NCBI RefSeq assembly: GCF_012489685.1
Contig: NC_080044.1
Span: forward strand, 80,834,732-80,898,731
DNA from: Lotus japonicus
Taxonomy: Eukaryota > Streptophyta > Magnoliopsida > Fabales > Fabaceae
Direction: 5' to 3'
DNA: 64,000 nucleotides
How positions within the stretch are numbered: the stretch's first letter is position 1; each line of letters begins with the position of its first letter. Under the pieces are notes generated by a model. The model was not told the origin of the DNA, did not search any database, and worked only from the letters and a program-made list of their open reading frames with translations. The position numbers were made by a program, and so were the translations under genes. Of this stretch, positions 14,201 to 25,147 are shown in pieces.

Positions 14201-15260
14201 TAAGCTTAAATACACAAACAGAATGAAAAGATAAATCTAAAAAATAAAATATCATGGTACTTCATGAAGATATAATAGTGAATTGCTAAGAAAATATTTT
14301 CAAAGTAAATTAATTAGGAGGGTTTTGAATTTGTCTTTGGTACGAAAACAAAACAATGCACGTCAATGTTGATAGTAAATTACAAATAATTGTGCTAGTG
14401 AACAACACATTGTGCAGTGAGAATCAAAAAAATTGAGTATCATACTAAAGTAGATAAGAGTATTCAAACAAGTGAAAGCAAAAATGCTTTCATTTTGGGG
14501 AAAATAAGCACTGGTGACTTACATATCCATGACCACAAGCACGAATAGAATTTCCAACATTCACCACCAAATCATACACCTCTTTGTAAGTTTGCCACTT
14601 GTAATTGCCAGGCTACAAAGAATGTGATAAAAAACTTCAAAATTGGCAACACATTTTCAAGATATAACAAAATGAAAAGAAAGTGAGAGAGAGTTTACAT
14701 TTCCATTCACGATTTCCCGGCGACCAAGCATTGGTTTTGTCGGATACTTCTCAACTGCCAGCCTGTTTAGGCACAAAAAATATCAGAACTAAAATGAATA
14801 TCTAACCTCTTATCAAATATTGTTATGTCATTCAAATAAAATATTTCTACAACACTTTTCACAATACGACTTTGGCTATGTGGTTTTTTACCTGTATTAC
14901 ATTGTTGTTATAAGACTTTTTATAATCAATGTTGTTCTGGTAACACATGGAAAGCAAAGAAGCTTGCATTAACTTTTATTGTGATTATCATCAATTCCAT
15001 TACATGTGATGAGTGGATTGACATACAAACATGGTTTGGCTTGTTTTGTTTTGTCATGTCGTGTGCATGTCAAAATAAGAAAAGAACATGTTGAACAATG
15101 AAACGGACCTGAAAATGTCCCAACAGGTATCAAGACCAGGGATGGGAGGAGGAACAGGATCCTTGGATATGATGCTACGGTACACAGGGCCCATGGATGG
15201 CTTCCCTTCTCCGCCATCTTTCGCTTTCTCCACCTCAACGATGAATCTTTCTTCCGCCAT
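8231..15260 (-). CDS. Long-chain acyl-CoA synthetase, LACS4-like (663 aa)
   Basis: Nineteen exons join in phase on the minus strand: 15109-15260, 14699-14762, 14523-14612, 14121-14177, 13733-13781, 13254-13330, 13097-13136, 12898-12992, 12418-12585, 12105-12215, 11881-11968, 11591-11657, 11285-11363, 11074-11191, 9968-10213, 9563-9702, 8684-8866, 8439-8558 and 8231-8278 (1992 nt). The protein activates long-chain fatty acids to acyl-CoA with ATP, probably at the ER or peroxisome surface. The AMP-binding P-loop [11 protein letters not shown] lies at residues 229-239. [10 protein letters not shown] and the C-terminal [19 protein letters not shown] core are intact. The start [16 protein letters not shown] and the end YKTGNKPSA fit the 660-666 aa LACS3/4/5 clade better than LACS1 or the peroxisomal LACS6/7, since there is no PTS1 or long N-terminus. 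No frame break is seen. Clade assignment is from memory. Confidence 0.95.
9421..9502 (+). repeat. SINE-like 3' fragment in a LACS intron
   Basis: A Pol III B-box-like motif (GAGATCGATTCCTGGCGGGTGC) is followed about 25 bases later by TGTACC and a 13-A tail. This layout is typical of tRNA-derived SINEs. The 5' half and target duplications are not evident, so it is a tentative partial copy inside intron 16 of the acyl-CoA synthetase gene. Confidence 0.35.
10586..10935 (+). mobile_element. Truncated TRIM (miniature LTR retrotransposon) in a LACS intron
   Basis: A 132-bp left LTR (10586-10717) starts TGTTGAGATCCACTTGG and ends TTTATCA. It is followed directly by ATTGGTATCTGAG, which is one mismatch from the usual primer-binding site complementary to initiator-Met tRNA (TGGTATCAGAG). 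A non-coding internal part of about 148 bp leads to a second LTR start at 10866 (TGTTAAGATCCACTTGC). That copy matches the first for about 68 bp and then breaks off. The element sits in the 860-bp intron between LACS exons 14 and 15, in the opposite orientation to the gene. It has no coding capacity. The 3' LTR is truncated, so it is no longer mobile. Confidence 0.7.
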
Positions 15261-15299
15261 GAAATCTCGATCTCCCTCTACACCACCTCAATAGATGCA

Positions 15300-18200
15300 A
15301 ATGCAATGCAAGGAAAAAATAAACGAACAAAGGGGTGACCACCACGGAATGGACACAAATAGCACTATTTGGGTTGTGTTCACAGTTGTTATATTAAATT
15401 TGTTACGTGGGAGACAGTTTTGATTGGTCAACAATTTCAGGTCATCACACTTTTTATCTCTATCCTGTAGCTAGTTAGTTACTAACTTCGACGTATTCTT
15501 TCTTAATTAAATTTTAATTTTGCATTTACTTTTAATTTTTAATGTCTTAATTTCTCAATTACATAGTGTTATTTTGAGTTTCTTTTATGGATTAAACGAG
15601 TATGGTTTATAGTGATAATGCATATCCATTCAACTCTTTTTTTATCACATTCAAAGTTATTTTTAAGAGCAAATTTTGTACAAAAGTAGCAAATAATTCT
15701 ATGTGTTGCTTGCGTAATTTTAATTTTTAAAACTATCATCTCATCTTATCATAAAACTCAAGTTAATATGTTTTTATTTTTTGATTTTTGACTATTCTTA
15801 TTTATAGTCACCTAATTCTAAACTATGAACTCAAATTAAGATAAAAAAATATTCTTTAAAAAAGTGTTTTCAATTATTTTAAATTTTCCAACCTTACATT
15901 GTTTTTTTTTTCGTTACACCAACCTTACATTGTTTTAATGAGTTACTTTTATTTTTAATTTAATTATTTTGAAGAAAAACGTGGTTGCACGAAAGTTGAG
16001 AGTGATGACTGATCATCACATTGACATGCATTCATGAAAAACTCAAAGCAGTAATATATAGTGGTAGAAGATTGAAAGATTAAGCTCATGCTCAATAATT
16101 TTTTAGGTGGATTAGAAAACGATTTTTTTTTTGAAATTGGAAAAAGAAAATGAATATCATTTATTTGGGTGAGTGGAGGTCAGAGCCCATACTTAGCATT
16201 TCTGCAAGGTTAGTGATAAATTAGTAACTTGTCTTAAACGGTTACACATTTGATTTTGTATTTACATCGAAAAGATAAAATACACCATACAGAGATTGTT
16301 CCCTAGACCTCCATTACCCAACCCAATGACATTTTTGGTTTAATATATCACACTGTATTATGTCTTGAAAAACTACTTACTTTTTAGTTTTTATATTGAA
16401 ATATTCCCGTCTTTAGAAAATTATTTTATATCTCTATTTTGTTAAGGTTTTTCATGTGATTGAAACATATGCATTGGATTGCAAGGTCTCCATAAACAAT
16501 GTTTGGTCCAGACTTTTAGCGTTTGTTTGGTAAGAAAGTAGAAAATCGTGATAAAAAATTCAGTATAAATAAAAAGGTAACAAAATGAGTAAATTTTAAT
16601 TTTTTTGGTATGAGAGAATAATAAACTTATCTCCCCTCTTATTTGATTGGACAAAAAGTGAAGGAAAATATAAGTATGGTTTTAAAAGACATCTCTATCC
16701 CTATATCTAATCTAACAAAAATAAATTATTGTTGTACGTCGCATAATTAAATTTAAATTTACCTTAGCTAAGTAACCCTTTGCACAACGTGGTAGTTGAT
16801 TTACCTTATTTCTCTAAGGCAAATAATCAATTGGAGTAATCAATTTGGCCTAAAAAAATTTGGAGTAGTCAATTATTTAATCTTGGAATATATATACAGC
16901 AATCGATCTGCATCTCCATCCAAAATTAGAAGCCTCATCGATTTGGTTTCTGATTACTAGTAAAGACAACTGGACCAAATGCTTCCACATAGGTCAGTCA
17001 TCTCGTGGGTAGCTCGGTTGTTAAATTTTAAATATTTAAAGCCAAAACCTTGATTTCCTTTAAAAAAAAACTTTTGTTTTGCAACTAATGATTGTACATC
17101 AAATCAAGCAAAAACCTTGACTCTGTAAACTAATGAAGCCTTAACTCTGAGTTAAGCAGTCGTTCACTGAAAGCCGACCCAAAGGCAACCAAAAGATGCA
17201 ATCACAGTAGTTGAAGATGTACAAGAAATGCGGACCACAAGGAGCTAAAGAAGGACATGTGTTTCTAAACAAAGTTGGATTCATGGGAAGAAAACGTTGA
17301 GGGACGAACTCAACCAACTGAGGATTGAAAGTATAACAGTAAACGACCAACTATGCAGGAAGTTGCAAATTGGGACCAGCCTTAATGAAAATGGGCAGCA
17401 TAATTGAAAGAAGCTCATTAAGCAGCTCATCCCAGTCGGTCGGATTCATCATCGTCATCTCTCATAAAGGCTAGCATCGCTACCTTGTATACCGTTATGC
17501 CAAATTGGTACCTTACTGGATCAATATTTATCAAGGTGACAAAGACAGGCTAAAGATACACTTCGCCTTTTTAAGGCTCGATGTCTTGGGGGTTGTGGAC
17601 CAGTATGGCCGATTTTCCACATCAGGTCGGGCATATTCTCATACAGGGACTCCGGACTAGGCTAGCGCTTCCACATAGGTTGGTCATACTCACATACAAG
17701 GGACTAGGCTGAGTTCCCACATTAGGTCGGTTATACTCTCATATAGGAGACCAGGCAAGCATTTCCAGTACAGGTCTGCCATTAAACCAGCAAGGAGTAT
17801 TAGGCAGACCTGGCTGCAGGAGACAAGCACGTGACAACAGTGCGATAATCAGGCCAAGGGTAGCCTAGAAGTTAGGAGCACGTTTTATAGGCATTATTAA
17901 ATGATTTGAAAACAAAAGGGGGTGAATTGATGCCCATTAATGAGGGGACGTGTGTACTACGGTAGAGAAATCCTTGAGAAGGCATGCTCATTTTTGTATT
18001 GTAGGTCTAAATTGGATCGTTATGTATCTTCAAGATAGTAAGAGGGAAGCACATTGTGGAGTAAAAAATGCTTCGTGTGCTCGGAAGATCAGCTTTTCAT
18101 TTCTAACTCTAAAAGATCCACTTTTACATGCTTTGATTTCTTTCCTTCAATTCCTTCTCTTCACCCCTTTGCATTTGAATCAGTGCATTGAAAAAAAACA

Positions 18201-18770
18201 CAGAAAAGTGAGATTTCTCTGAGAGCCCTGCCAAGTGCAATCTCATATTCACAACATGGGAAACCAGGGCTACTCTATGTCTATTACTATATTTGAATCA
18301 GCTTCTATTTTCTTCCAAAAGAAGATTTCAGGATCCACCTTTGGTACCACATTCTGGCACGGAGACCATTAGATGGTACATATGAGAGAGATAGGGAGCA
18401 GAATCGTATCTGGCAGTGGTTCTTCGGATCGAACACAGATTCTCGGCCCCGTCGTTTGGCTTCCACCAGCAACCATATGTCTATTAGCATGTTTGAATCA
18501 ACTTTCATTTCCTCATAATCAATCCTAGCACCCAGAAGCTACTCATAAGCTTTTCCCCAAAATTCATTCTTGTTTTATAATCGATTGTAGAAAGATTTCC
18601 AAATATGCACTATGCTTATCTTTTCTATTGTTTATCTTTTTTATAATATAGGGTGATTTTAGTGTTTCCACAAAGAAATTATTTAACCTAATCCTATAAT
18701 GAAATATTGATTTCATATAACAGACTACAAGCATCAAGACTAGACAAATAATACGCAAAAGCTCATCATA
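15300..18770. other. Intergenic region with repeat fragments
   Basis: No gene is supported. The acyl-CoA synthetase promoter occupies the left end. Around 16996-17072 is GTGGGTAGCTCGGTTGTT followed by an A tail, which may be a decayed tRNA-derived SINE. Bases 17560-17800 repeat a phrase (CACATCAGGTCGG, CACATAGGTTGG, CACATTAGGTCGG) three times and share CGCCTTTTTAAGGCTCG with 917. They look like the remains of a larger retroelement. Short ORFs here start or stop at random. Confidence 0.45.
18275..18540. repeat. Repeated ATGTTTGAATCA segments, MITE-like
   Basis: GTCTATTACTATATTTGAATCAGCTTCTATTTTC (18271 on) recurs as GTCTATTAGCATGTTTGAATCAACTTTCATTTCC (18477 on). A third relative lies in the nucleoside diphosphate kinase gene at 23015. 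Such TTAGCATGTTTGRATYA starts are common at the ends of plant MITEs, but no clean terminal inverted repeats or target duplications could be paired here. Confidence 0.35.
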
Positions 18771-19123
18771 TACCTTAATGCTTTGATCAGTTTGATGGTA
18801 ACACGTCCACGGGCATTCAAATAACGCTATCAGCTGGGAGTTTCACGTTCCCCCTGAACAAAACTGCAGATATAAATCACAGTCAAAGAACAAGTCATGG
18901 AAGAAAACTAATATACAATGGAAGCGAAATGAACAAGAGTAAACTGCATTATATGCAAAAGGTAAAGATTTTCCAGACATAAAAATATGTCTAGCTTGCT
19001 ATAACATACATCGAATTTCAATTTGCATCAAGCCATCAACCAAGGAGTCAGGACTCAGCATACAGCAAGCCAAGTATACTGTTCTGAAAGTTACACCATG
19101 AAATTATCATTCCGGAAAGCTCA

Positions 19124-20779
19124 TCAGTTGCCAAATCGATCTCTTCCCCATGGAGGCCTCCGGCTACAAGCTCCATTGTTCTGCACACGATTCTTCTGCC
19201 TTGACAAAACTCTCAATCTTTGCTCCTTCAAGTTTGTAAACAGTGAATCCAGTATCTGAGGCTTTTGCTTGGCCATTATGTTAACATCGTCATGCTGCTG
19301 CCGGGGGGAAGGTAGTGGCTGCCACATACAAAATACAAATACACCAAAAAAATTAATCTTTGCACATCAATGATCCCCACTTCTTCTGAGGGAGCGTCGT
19401 TAATCTTAACTATGCATGTTAAGTGACTAAGTGAACAAATAAAAAGTAGAAGGTTCAGTCAAACTCCATGACCTTTTCTTTTCTCATTTTTTATGATACT
19501 GAGCTCCCCTTATAACCATAAATATGAACGGTCAATTCACTAATGCTACTAAAACCTTTCCTTATGTTTTCAAGCTTTTAAAACCATACTTCCACCTTAC
19601 ACAACAGAGGCAACCACCATGGTAACACGTTTAAAAACCATATTCAATTCAGAATGGCTAGGCAAGCCAGCTTAAAATAATCATCACTCAGTATCAGTGA
19701 TATTCACTGGAAGCATTCTTTCCTTGAAGATTTTAAGATATTTAAAAACAAATGTACAACACATAGCTAGAAAACAAGCACTGGACTCAGGAAAAACAAC
19801 AACTGCCACACCTTAGCAGCAAAACCTCCACCAGCAGCTCTTCTATGACTCATAGGAATGTAAAACCTGTAGTCATGAAGAAAATAGAATACATGAACAG
19901 TAGAAACGTGATGTACTCGAGAGATTCCTCAAGAGTAATGACTAGCGTCTGACATGCTCGTGAGTCATGACCAAGGAAAATTTGTCTTAGAAACACCACT
20001 CATGAATCTTTTACTAAAAAAAGTTTATGCTCTTTGCTATGTACATTGTTTTTAGTAGGATTAATTTAATGACACCGGCCAAATATTTGGGGAACAACTT
20101 CCAAATCTCCACAAAAAATTTTGAGTCACAATGTGCACTGCAGTTTGTGCTATCAGTAGCCAACAACTTGTATGAAGCTTATTACAGACCAAGATCAATT
20201 TACCAGCATGGAGGCTATCAAGCAATTAGACCAATTAAGTAAGGCTTCCTAGCTAACTTCTTCACCACAACAATTTTCCGTTACTGAGATATAGCAACGA
20301 ATCAACGATATCTGGCTTGGTAACTAGGGTATCATTTTCCATAAGAAAAAAACCCTATGCACCCTTGTTTAGTTCTAAAGGAGCTTGAATTGAAACAAAA
20401 ATGTTTAGAGCATCATCATCTCACTAAAACATTTACCAGTCTACCAGATTCAGAAACACACCACCCAAATTACTTGATTGCCAATCACAAAACAAAACAA
20501 AAATACCTCCAGACAAATTCACATCAAATTGACTAAAGATTCTGGAAATTTGACCTTCTTTCCGCAACAACCCCCTGATCAAGACATTCAAGCTTGCAAA
20601 TGTAAGAAATTAAGTTCACGCAAACAACACAAGCTAGAACTGAAAATGGAATTATGCTTCATGAACTCACACACTTGTCTAAGAGCAGATCTCGACTCCG
20701 TATAGCACCGCACCATAGCAGATTCATCTTGATGAGTAAGGGCGTTCGACAACGTTTTGCTCTTGTTCTGTACAGGCAT
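19124..20779 (-). CDS. Small basic protein of unknown function (118 aa)
   Basis: Three exons join in phase: 20673-20779, 19812-19866 and 19124-19318 (357 nt, 118 aa). The protein starts MPVQNKSKTLSNALTHQD. Its middle reads FYIPMSHRRAAGGGFAAK. It ends with a basic region (LKEQRLRVLSRQKNRVQNN) and RRPPWGRDRFGN. Basic, Gly/Arg-rich and without signal or membrane segments, it looks like a nuclear or nucleic-acid-binding factor, but I do not recognise the family. The weak point is the exon 1 donor (AAGT|GTGTGAG), which is not a strong consensus. It was chosen because it is the only one nearby that keeps exon 2 open. A (CT)n tract in the transcript sense lies just upstream. Confidence 0.6.
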
Positions 20780-20806
20780 AATGCAGAAGAACCCTTATTA
20801 GCAAGC

Positions 20807-20841
<35 letters not shown>
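20807..20841. repeat. (GA)n microsatellite upstream of the 118-aa gene
   Basis: About 16 uninterrupted GA units lie 28 bases upstream of the minus-strand start at 20779, so they read as (CT)n in the transcript sense, in the 5' UTR or core promoter. CT-rich tracts near starts are common in plant genes. Confidence 0.85.
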
Positions 20842-20842
<1 letters not shown>

Positions 20843-21130
20843 AGAAAAAGAGCGCAAAGTTGAAAACTGAATTGGTTCAATTTCAATTTCAAATTTATAG
20901 AGTACTTGCTTTGCTTTCACACAAGCTTGCGCGCTGAGATGAAATCCCGTTGCTATTTTCGATTTTTTTATATAACTTTTTGTTAGCTATTTTTTTAATA
21001 CAAGCTTGCAATGCAAGTATTTGTTTTGTGTTAAGCTTTTCAAATGTCGTAAAGAAAAATATTCTGCTATTATATGCCGTCACAAATAATTTTACATGAT
21101 GATTTAGAATATGTATTCTTATAAATTTTT

Positions 21131-22159
21131 GAGTAAAGTACACTCACCCCCCTTAAGGTTTGTTAGAATTACACTCCACCCCATTCTTATCTAAAATCTA
21201 CATCCCACCCCATTTTATATAGAGGCAAATTTAGTGACGAAAAATATTTTTCATTAATAATTAGTTATTATTTAAATTGTTAATCAATAATTTCAAAAAA
21301 AAAAATCAATATAATCCAATAAATTTAAAAATGAAAACATCACAATCCTCCTCATTCTCTCAATCGCGTTTTTCCTCCGTAAATTCATAATGCAAATTAT
21401 GCAATAGCACACCTGCCCGATTTACAAACCATATCTCGAACATAGTGAAACATGCTTGTGTTTTCATATTTGGTAATAATTCAATTTTAATCAAAATAAT
21501 CTCTTTATACCTCCAATTTTCAAAATTGGGTTGTAGGCCAAAAAAGCAACACAAATGGGTGAAGAAAATAGAGAAACAAAATTATGAAAATATGAAGTGG
21601 ATCTGAGGTTATTAGAGCCCAACGAGGCGGTGGAGCATCGTTTTTAACAAAATCCAACAATATCTAAGACCAACAGAGCGTTCGCTCACAACTTCAAGGG
21701 GTGAAATTCACAAGAAGTAGTTGAACAAGTGGCTTTAGGGATGTGCGATTCACGTTCTGGGGTTCAGGTCGCAACAAAACTTTGAGGCATGGAGGTGCCA
21801 TGGGGTTTCACATTGTGGGACAGTGGAGCCGTGTTAAAGGGAGTAAAGGCTTGGTGGTGGCCGTTTGTGGTGAGAAATATGATTTGGAGATAGATGGGAC
21901 GTGGACTTAACAGACAGAGTGAATGGTTTTTTTAAATTTAATTCAGTAAAATTATTTTCATAAATTAATGTATGATAGTGTATATGCATTAAATTTATTT
22001 AAATTTTTACTAATTAGTAATTAGTTTTTAGTAGTGAAGAATTTGTTTTCGTCACTAAAATTTGTCTTTATAAAAAATGGGGTGGAGTGTAGATTTTTAA
22101 AAAGAATGGGGTGGAGTGTCATTCTTGCAAATCTTGAGGGGGGTGAGTGTATTTTACTC
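21131..22159. mobile_element. Mutator-like non-autonomous element with 9-bp TSD
   Basis: The 1029-bp element begins GAGTAAAGTACACTCACCCC and ends with the near-complement ending TGTATTTTACTC. Its inverted termini pair for roughly 120-150 bp with scattered mismatches; both carry two copies of a CACTCCACCCCATT-like motif. It is flanked by a perfect 9-bp direct duplication TAAATTTTT (21122-21130 and 22160-22168), the size made by Mutator-superfamily transposases. The middle, GC-richer than the ends around 21600-21900, has no long open frame, so the element depends on a transposase elsewhere. Whether the middle is captured host sequence cannot be decided here. Confidence 0.8.
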
Positions 22160-22757
22160 TAAATTTTTATATCCAGCTTATGACATAGTGCAAATGAGTT
22201 ATTAATGTTGAGATTTTCTTGTATATTGAAAATGGTTAAGAGCTGATTTCTCAAGAATTCAGTTTAATCAAAAATCAGTTTTTGAGGTTGGTAATTGTCA
22301 CGTTGAGTGGGCTCGAGAGAAAGAAAACCCTAGTAATGTTTAGAAACTTGTATATAAATATTGTATGAATTTCCAAACACAATTACCTTTGTGAAGTTCA
22401 ACATTTTAATTTTGTTACAGCAATGTGTCATCGCTGCTTAGCCTATTCAAATAGAAAAATAATAGCTAAACACCACATGCATTTGAGATGTATATCACCG
22501 AAAAAATACAAAGAGATGTGAATGCGATTGATCCTGTGATGAGAAATAAAGAAAGAGATAGAGGAGTGTGGTTGATAAGAGATTGAAGAAAATCATGATT
22601 GAGAAGATAGTTGACCTGTTTTGACCCATAGATGGGTAACATAAAAAGATATTGTCACACATTGTTTTCATTCAACCAATGAAATAATGCAAATTCTACA
22701 TAAGTGAAATACATAGTGTTCGTTCAAAAAAAGAAATATATAGTGCTAAAGATATTA
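22160..22757. other. Intergenic region
   Basis: AT-rich sequence between the Mutator-like element and the 3' end of the nucleoside diphosphate kinase gene. No gene or RNA seen. Confidence 0.4.
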
Positions 22758-22863
22758 CTATAGGATTGATCTCAGTTTCCTGACAAATAATTTATTCCGA
22801 AGGCTCACTCTATTATGCCAAATGGAGCTTATATAGAAAACAAAAGGGGGATGAGAGGACGAA

Positions 22864-25147
22864 TCAGTTGACACCATAAACCCACTTCTCTGCATTGCTA
22901 GTGAAATTAACCAACTCCTCTGGCTTAAACCACAACTTAATCTCATCCTTGGCAGTCTCCGGACCATCGCTCCCATGGATGATATTTCTGCAGGGACACG
23001 CGATAATCAGATTATTAGCATGTTTGGATTAGTTTCTTTATCATTAGAATCAATTCTGAAACTCATAAGCTACTTATAGAAGCTCTTCATCAGAATTGAT
23101 TATGTGTTCTGAATCAATTGTGAAAGAGTTTCCAATCATCTACTGTGATTATGACCAAAAAAATGGACAATGTAAATATAAAGAGAATCTAGCATGTTTC
23201 TTTGCAATCAAGTACCTTCCAACAACAACAGCTAGATCACCCCTAATGGTTCCAGGTTGTGATTTCTGAGGATCTGTCGCTCCAATTAGTTTTCGGCCAT
23301 AGGTGATAACTCCCTCTCCTTCCCACACCTATGACAACAATATTTGAGAAACAAAAAAAGGCATATTAGGAACATAAACTAGTTTGATTCCTTAAGGCCA
23401 GAGATTGAGTCTTTTCTAACCATTGCAATAACAGGGCCAGAGCTTAGGAATTCACACAGCCCATTGAAGAATGGTCTTTCTTTCAGGTCGTGATAATGCT
23501 TTTGGGCAAATTCCTTTGAAGGAATCAATACTTTAATTCCAACAAGCTTGAACCCTTTCCTCTCAAAACGAGAAATAATCTCAGAAATCTGGAAAAAGAA
23601 AAATTCTCAGATGGGGATTAGAATGTACAAAACGATAACAAGTGCAGATAAAGTTGCATCTACACATGTTTCACAAACAAATCATAAAGAAGTGCAAGAA
23701 TGTAGTTTCACTTTACCAGCCCTCTCTGCACTCCATCAGGCTTAATGGCAATGAAAGTACGCTCCAGCTGAGTAGTAAAAAGTGAACACATGATTTGCAT
23801 ATTTTAATCACATCAAGAAAGAAAGCAAGCAAGCAAATCATTACAAGAAAAATTTTATGTTACCTCAGCAGCATGCACCTCCTGATCTTGAAGCATGTAA
23901 GCTACAAATCATTATAAGAAAAAGGTAAAATAAAATTAGCAGTTGAATATCTGGTGTAAGGATGCAATTTAAAACAAAACAATGCGAACTGGTGAAATTT
24001 AGGATTAGGCTACTTTAAAGGGTAAAGTAAGCTATCGCATCCATTGATAGAGAAAATCAATAATTGAGATTATGATCATATACTTACCAATATATAATAA
24101 ACTCTAATGTCCTTTAGATAACATTATTTTTTTAATCAACCGTTGTAGTCACTAACTTTACCCTCTAAAGTGAACCAAAATATAAATATTTAAAAGGATA
24201 AGCATGGGTTGCTTACATTAGACGCATGTTTGAAATTTTGAAATGGGTTCACAATATAGGGGATCATAAGGGAAGTAAAAAAGACTAGTTATGTTACTAT
24301 TACATCAAAAACCTTAATTTTATCCCCAATGCACCAGTGAAGTGCAATTGATGTGGAAGAGATCTCGGAAGCGCCGATGCTAAAGTTAAGCAAGGCACAA
24401 GGCTCATCTTCCATTTCTAACAAACACACAATACATAGTACATAGTACCTACTAAAATCTTCATACCCCAAATCAACATCTTCTTTTTAGATATGGAGAA
24501 ATACATAACCAATTAACCACAAATAGTAGTTCACAAACTAGTCTGCAGGATAAGAAATTGTAATTGGTAATTCATAGAAAATAATGTAATATGCATTGGT
24601 TTATCTTCATGAACCTAAGCAGTAGCCAAAACATAAAGTAGGATTTGTTTCAATAGTTATTATTATAGACCAAACCTGCAGCAGGAAGAGCAAGAGCTCC
24701 TGAAACCCATGTTGCAGATCCACTTCCAGAACCACCCCTCCCATAATAGGAAGCCAAAACAGGAGCCTTAGAGCTGAATGAAACAGCTGCTGCAGCCGCA
24801 ACAGCGCGTCCTTCTGTAAACGTGATGATTCATGAGCTCAAACATCTCAGGGAAACACAATCTAGATTGAAAATGCAGATTTACAGAGAAGATTTACTGA
24901 AATATACATACAAATCCCACAAAGAAGGATAAGAAACTGAGAATAATAGCAATTTTTTAGATCAAATATGAAGACATTATGATTAGAACAAATTGAGATT
25001 TCAAATCAGATATGGATTTTGAATATATATTTAGGAAATGAAATGAAGAAGAATGAGAATGAGGTAGTTACGAGAGTGGTAGAAACGAGAGGCGGTGGTG
25101 GAAGCAGAGAGAAGGGACCTCGCGGCTTTGGAAATGCGTGAGGCCAT
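22864..25147 (-). CDS. Nucleoside diphosphate kinase, organelle-targeted type (235 aa)
   Basis: Seven exons join in phase: 25072-25147, 24676-24813, 23864-23901, 23717-23767, 23421-23588, 23216-23328 and 22864-22987 (708 nt). The enzyme moves the terminal phosphate of ATP to other NDPs through a phosphohistidine. The kinase core runs from [20 protein letters not shown] to the C-terminus. The active-site histidine is in NIIHGSD at residue 199. [11 protein letters not shown] and GTIRGDLAV are conserved. The first 80 or so residues ([20 protein letters not shown], then Ala/Ser/Gly-rich) form a transit peptide and hydrophobic stretch as in plant NDPK3-type proteins of about 238 aa, which reach the mitochondrial intermembrane space and possibly the thylakoid lumen. 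Localisation is inferred from the family. Confidence 0.95.
23008..23165. repeat. MITE-like insertion in the last NDPK intron
   Basis: TTAGCATGTTTGGATTAG, with AATCAATTCTGA and ATAAGCTACTTATAGAAGCT behind it, resembles the segments at 18277 and 18480. It lies in the intron between NDPK exons 6 and 7. Boundaries are uncertain because matching termini were not found. Confidence 0.35.

Noticed and set aside
17950..18222. 90-codon frame
   Set aside because: Sits in repeat-derived sequence, has no protein-like conservation and no supporting promoter or splice signals.
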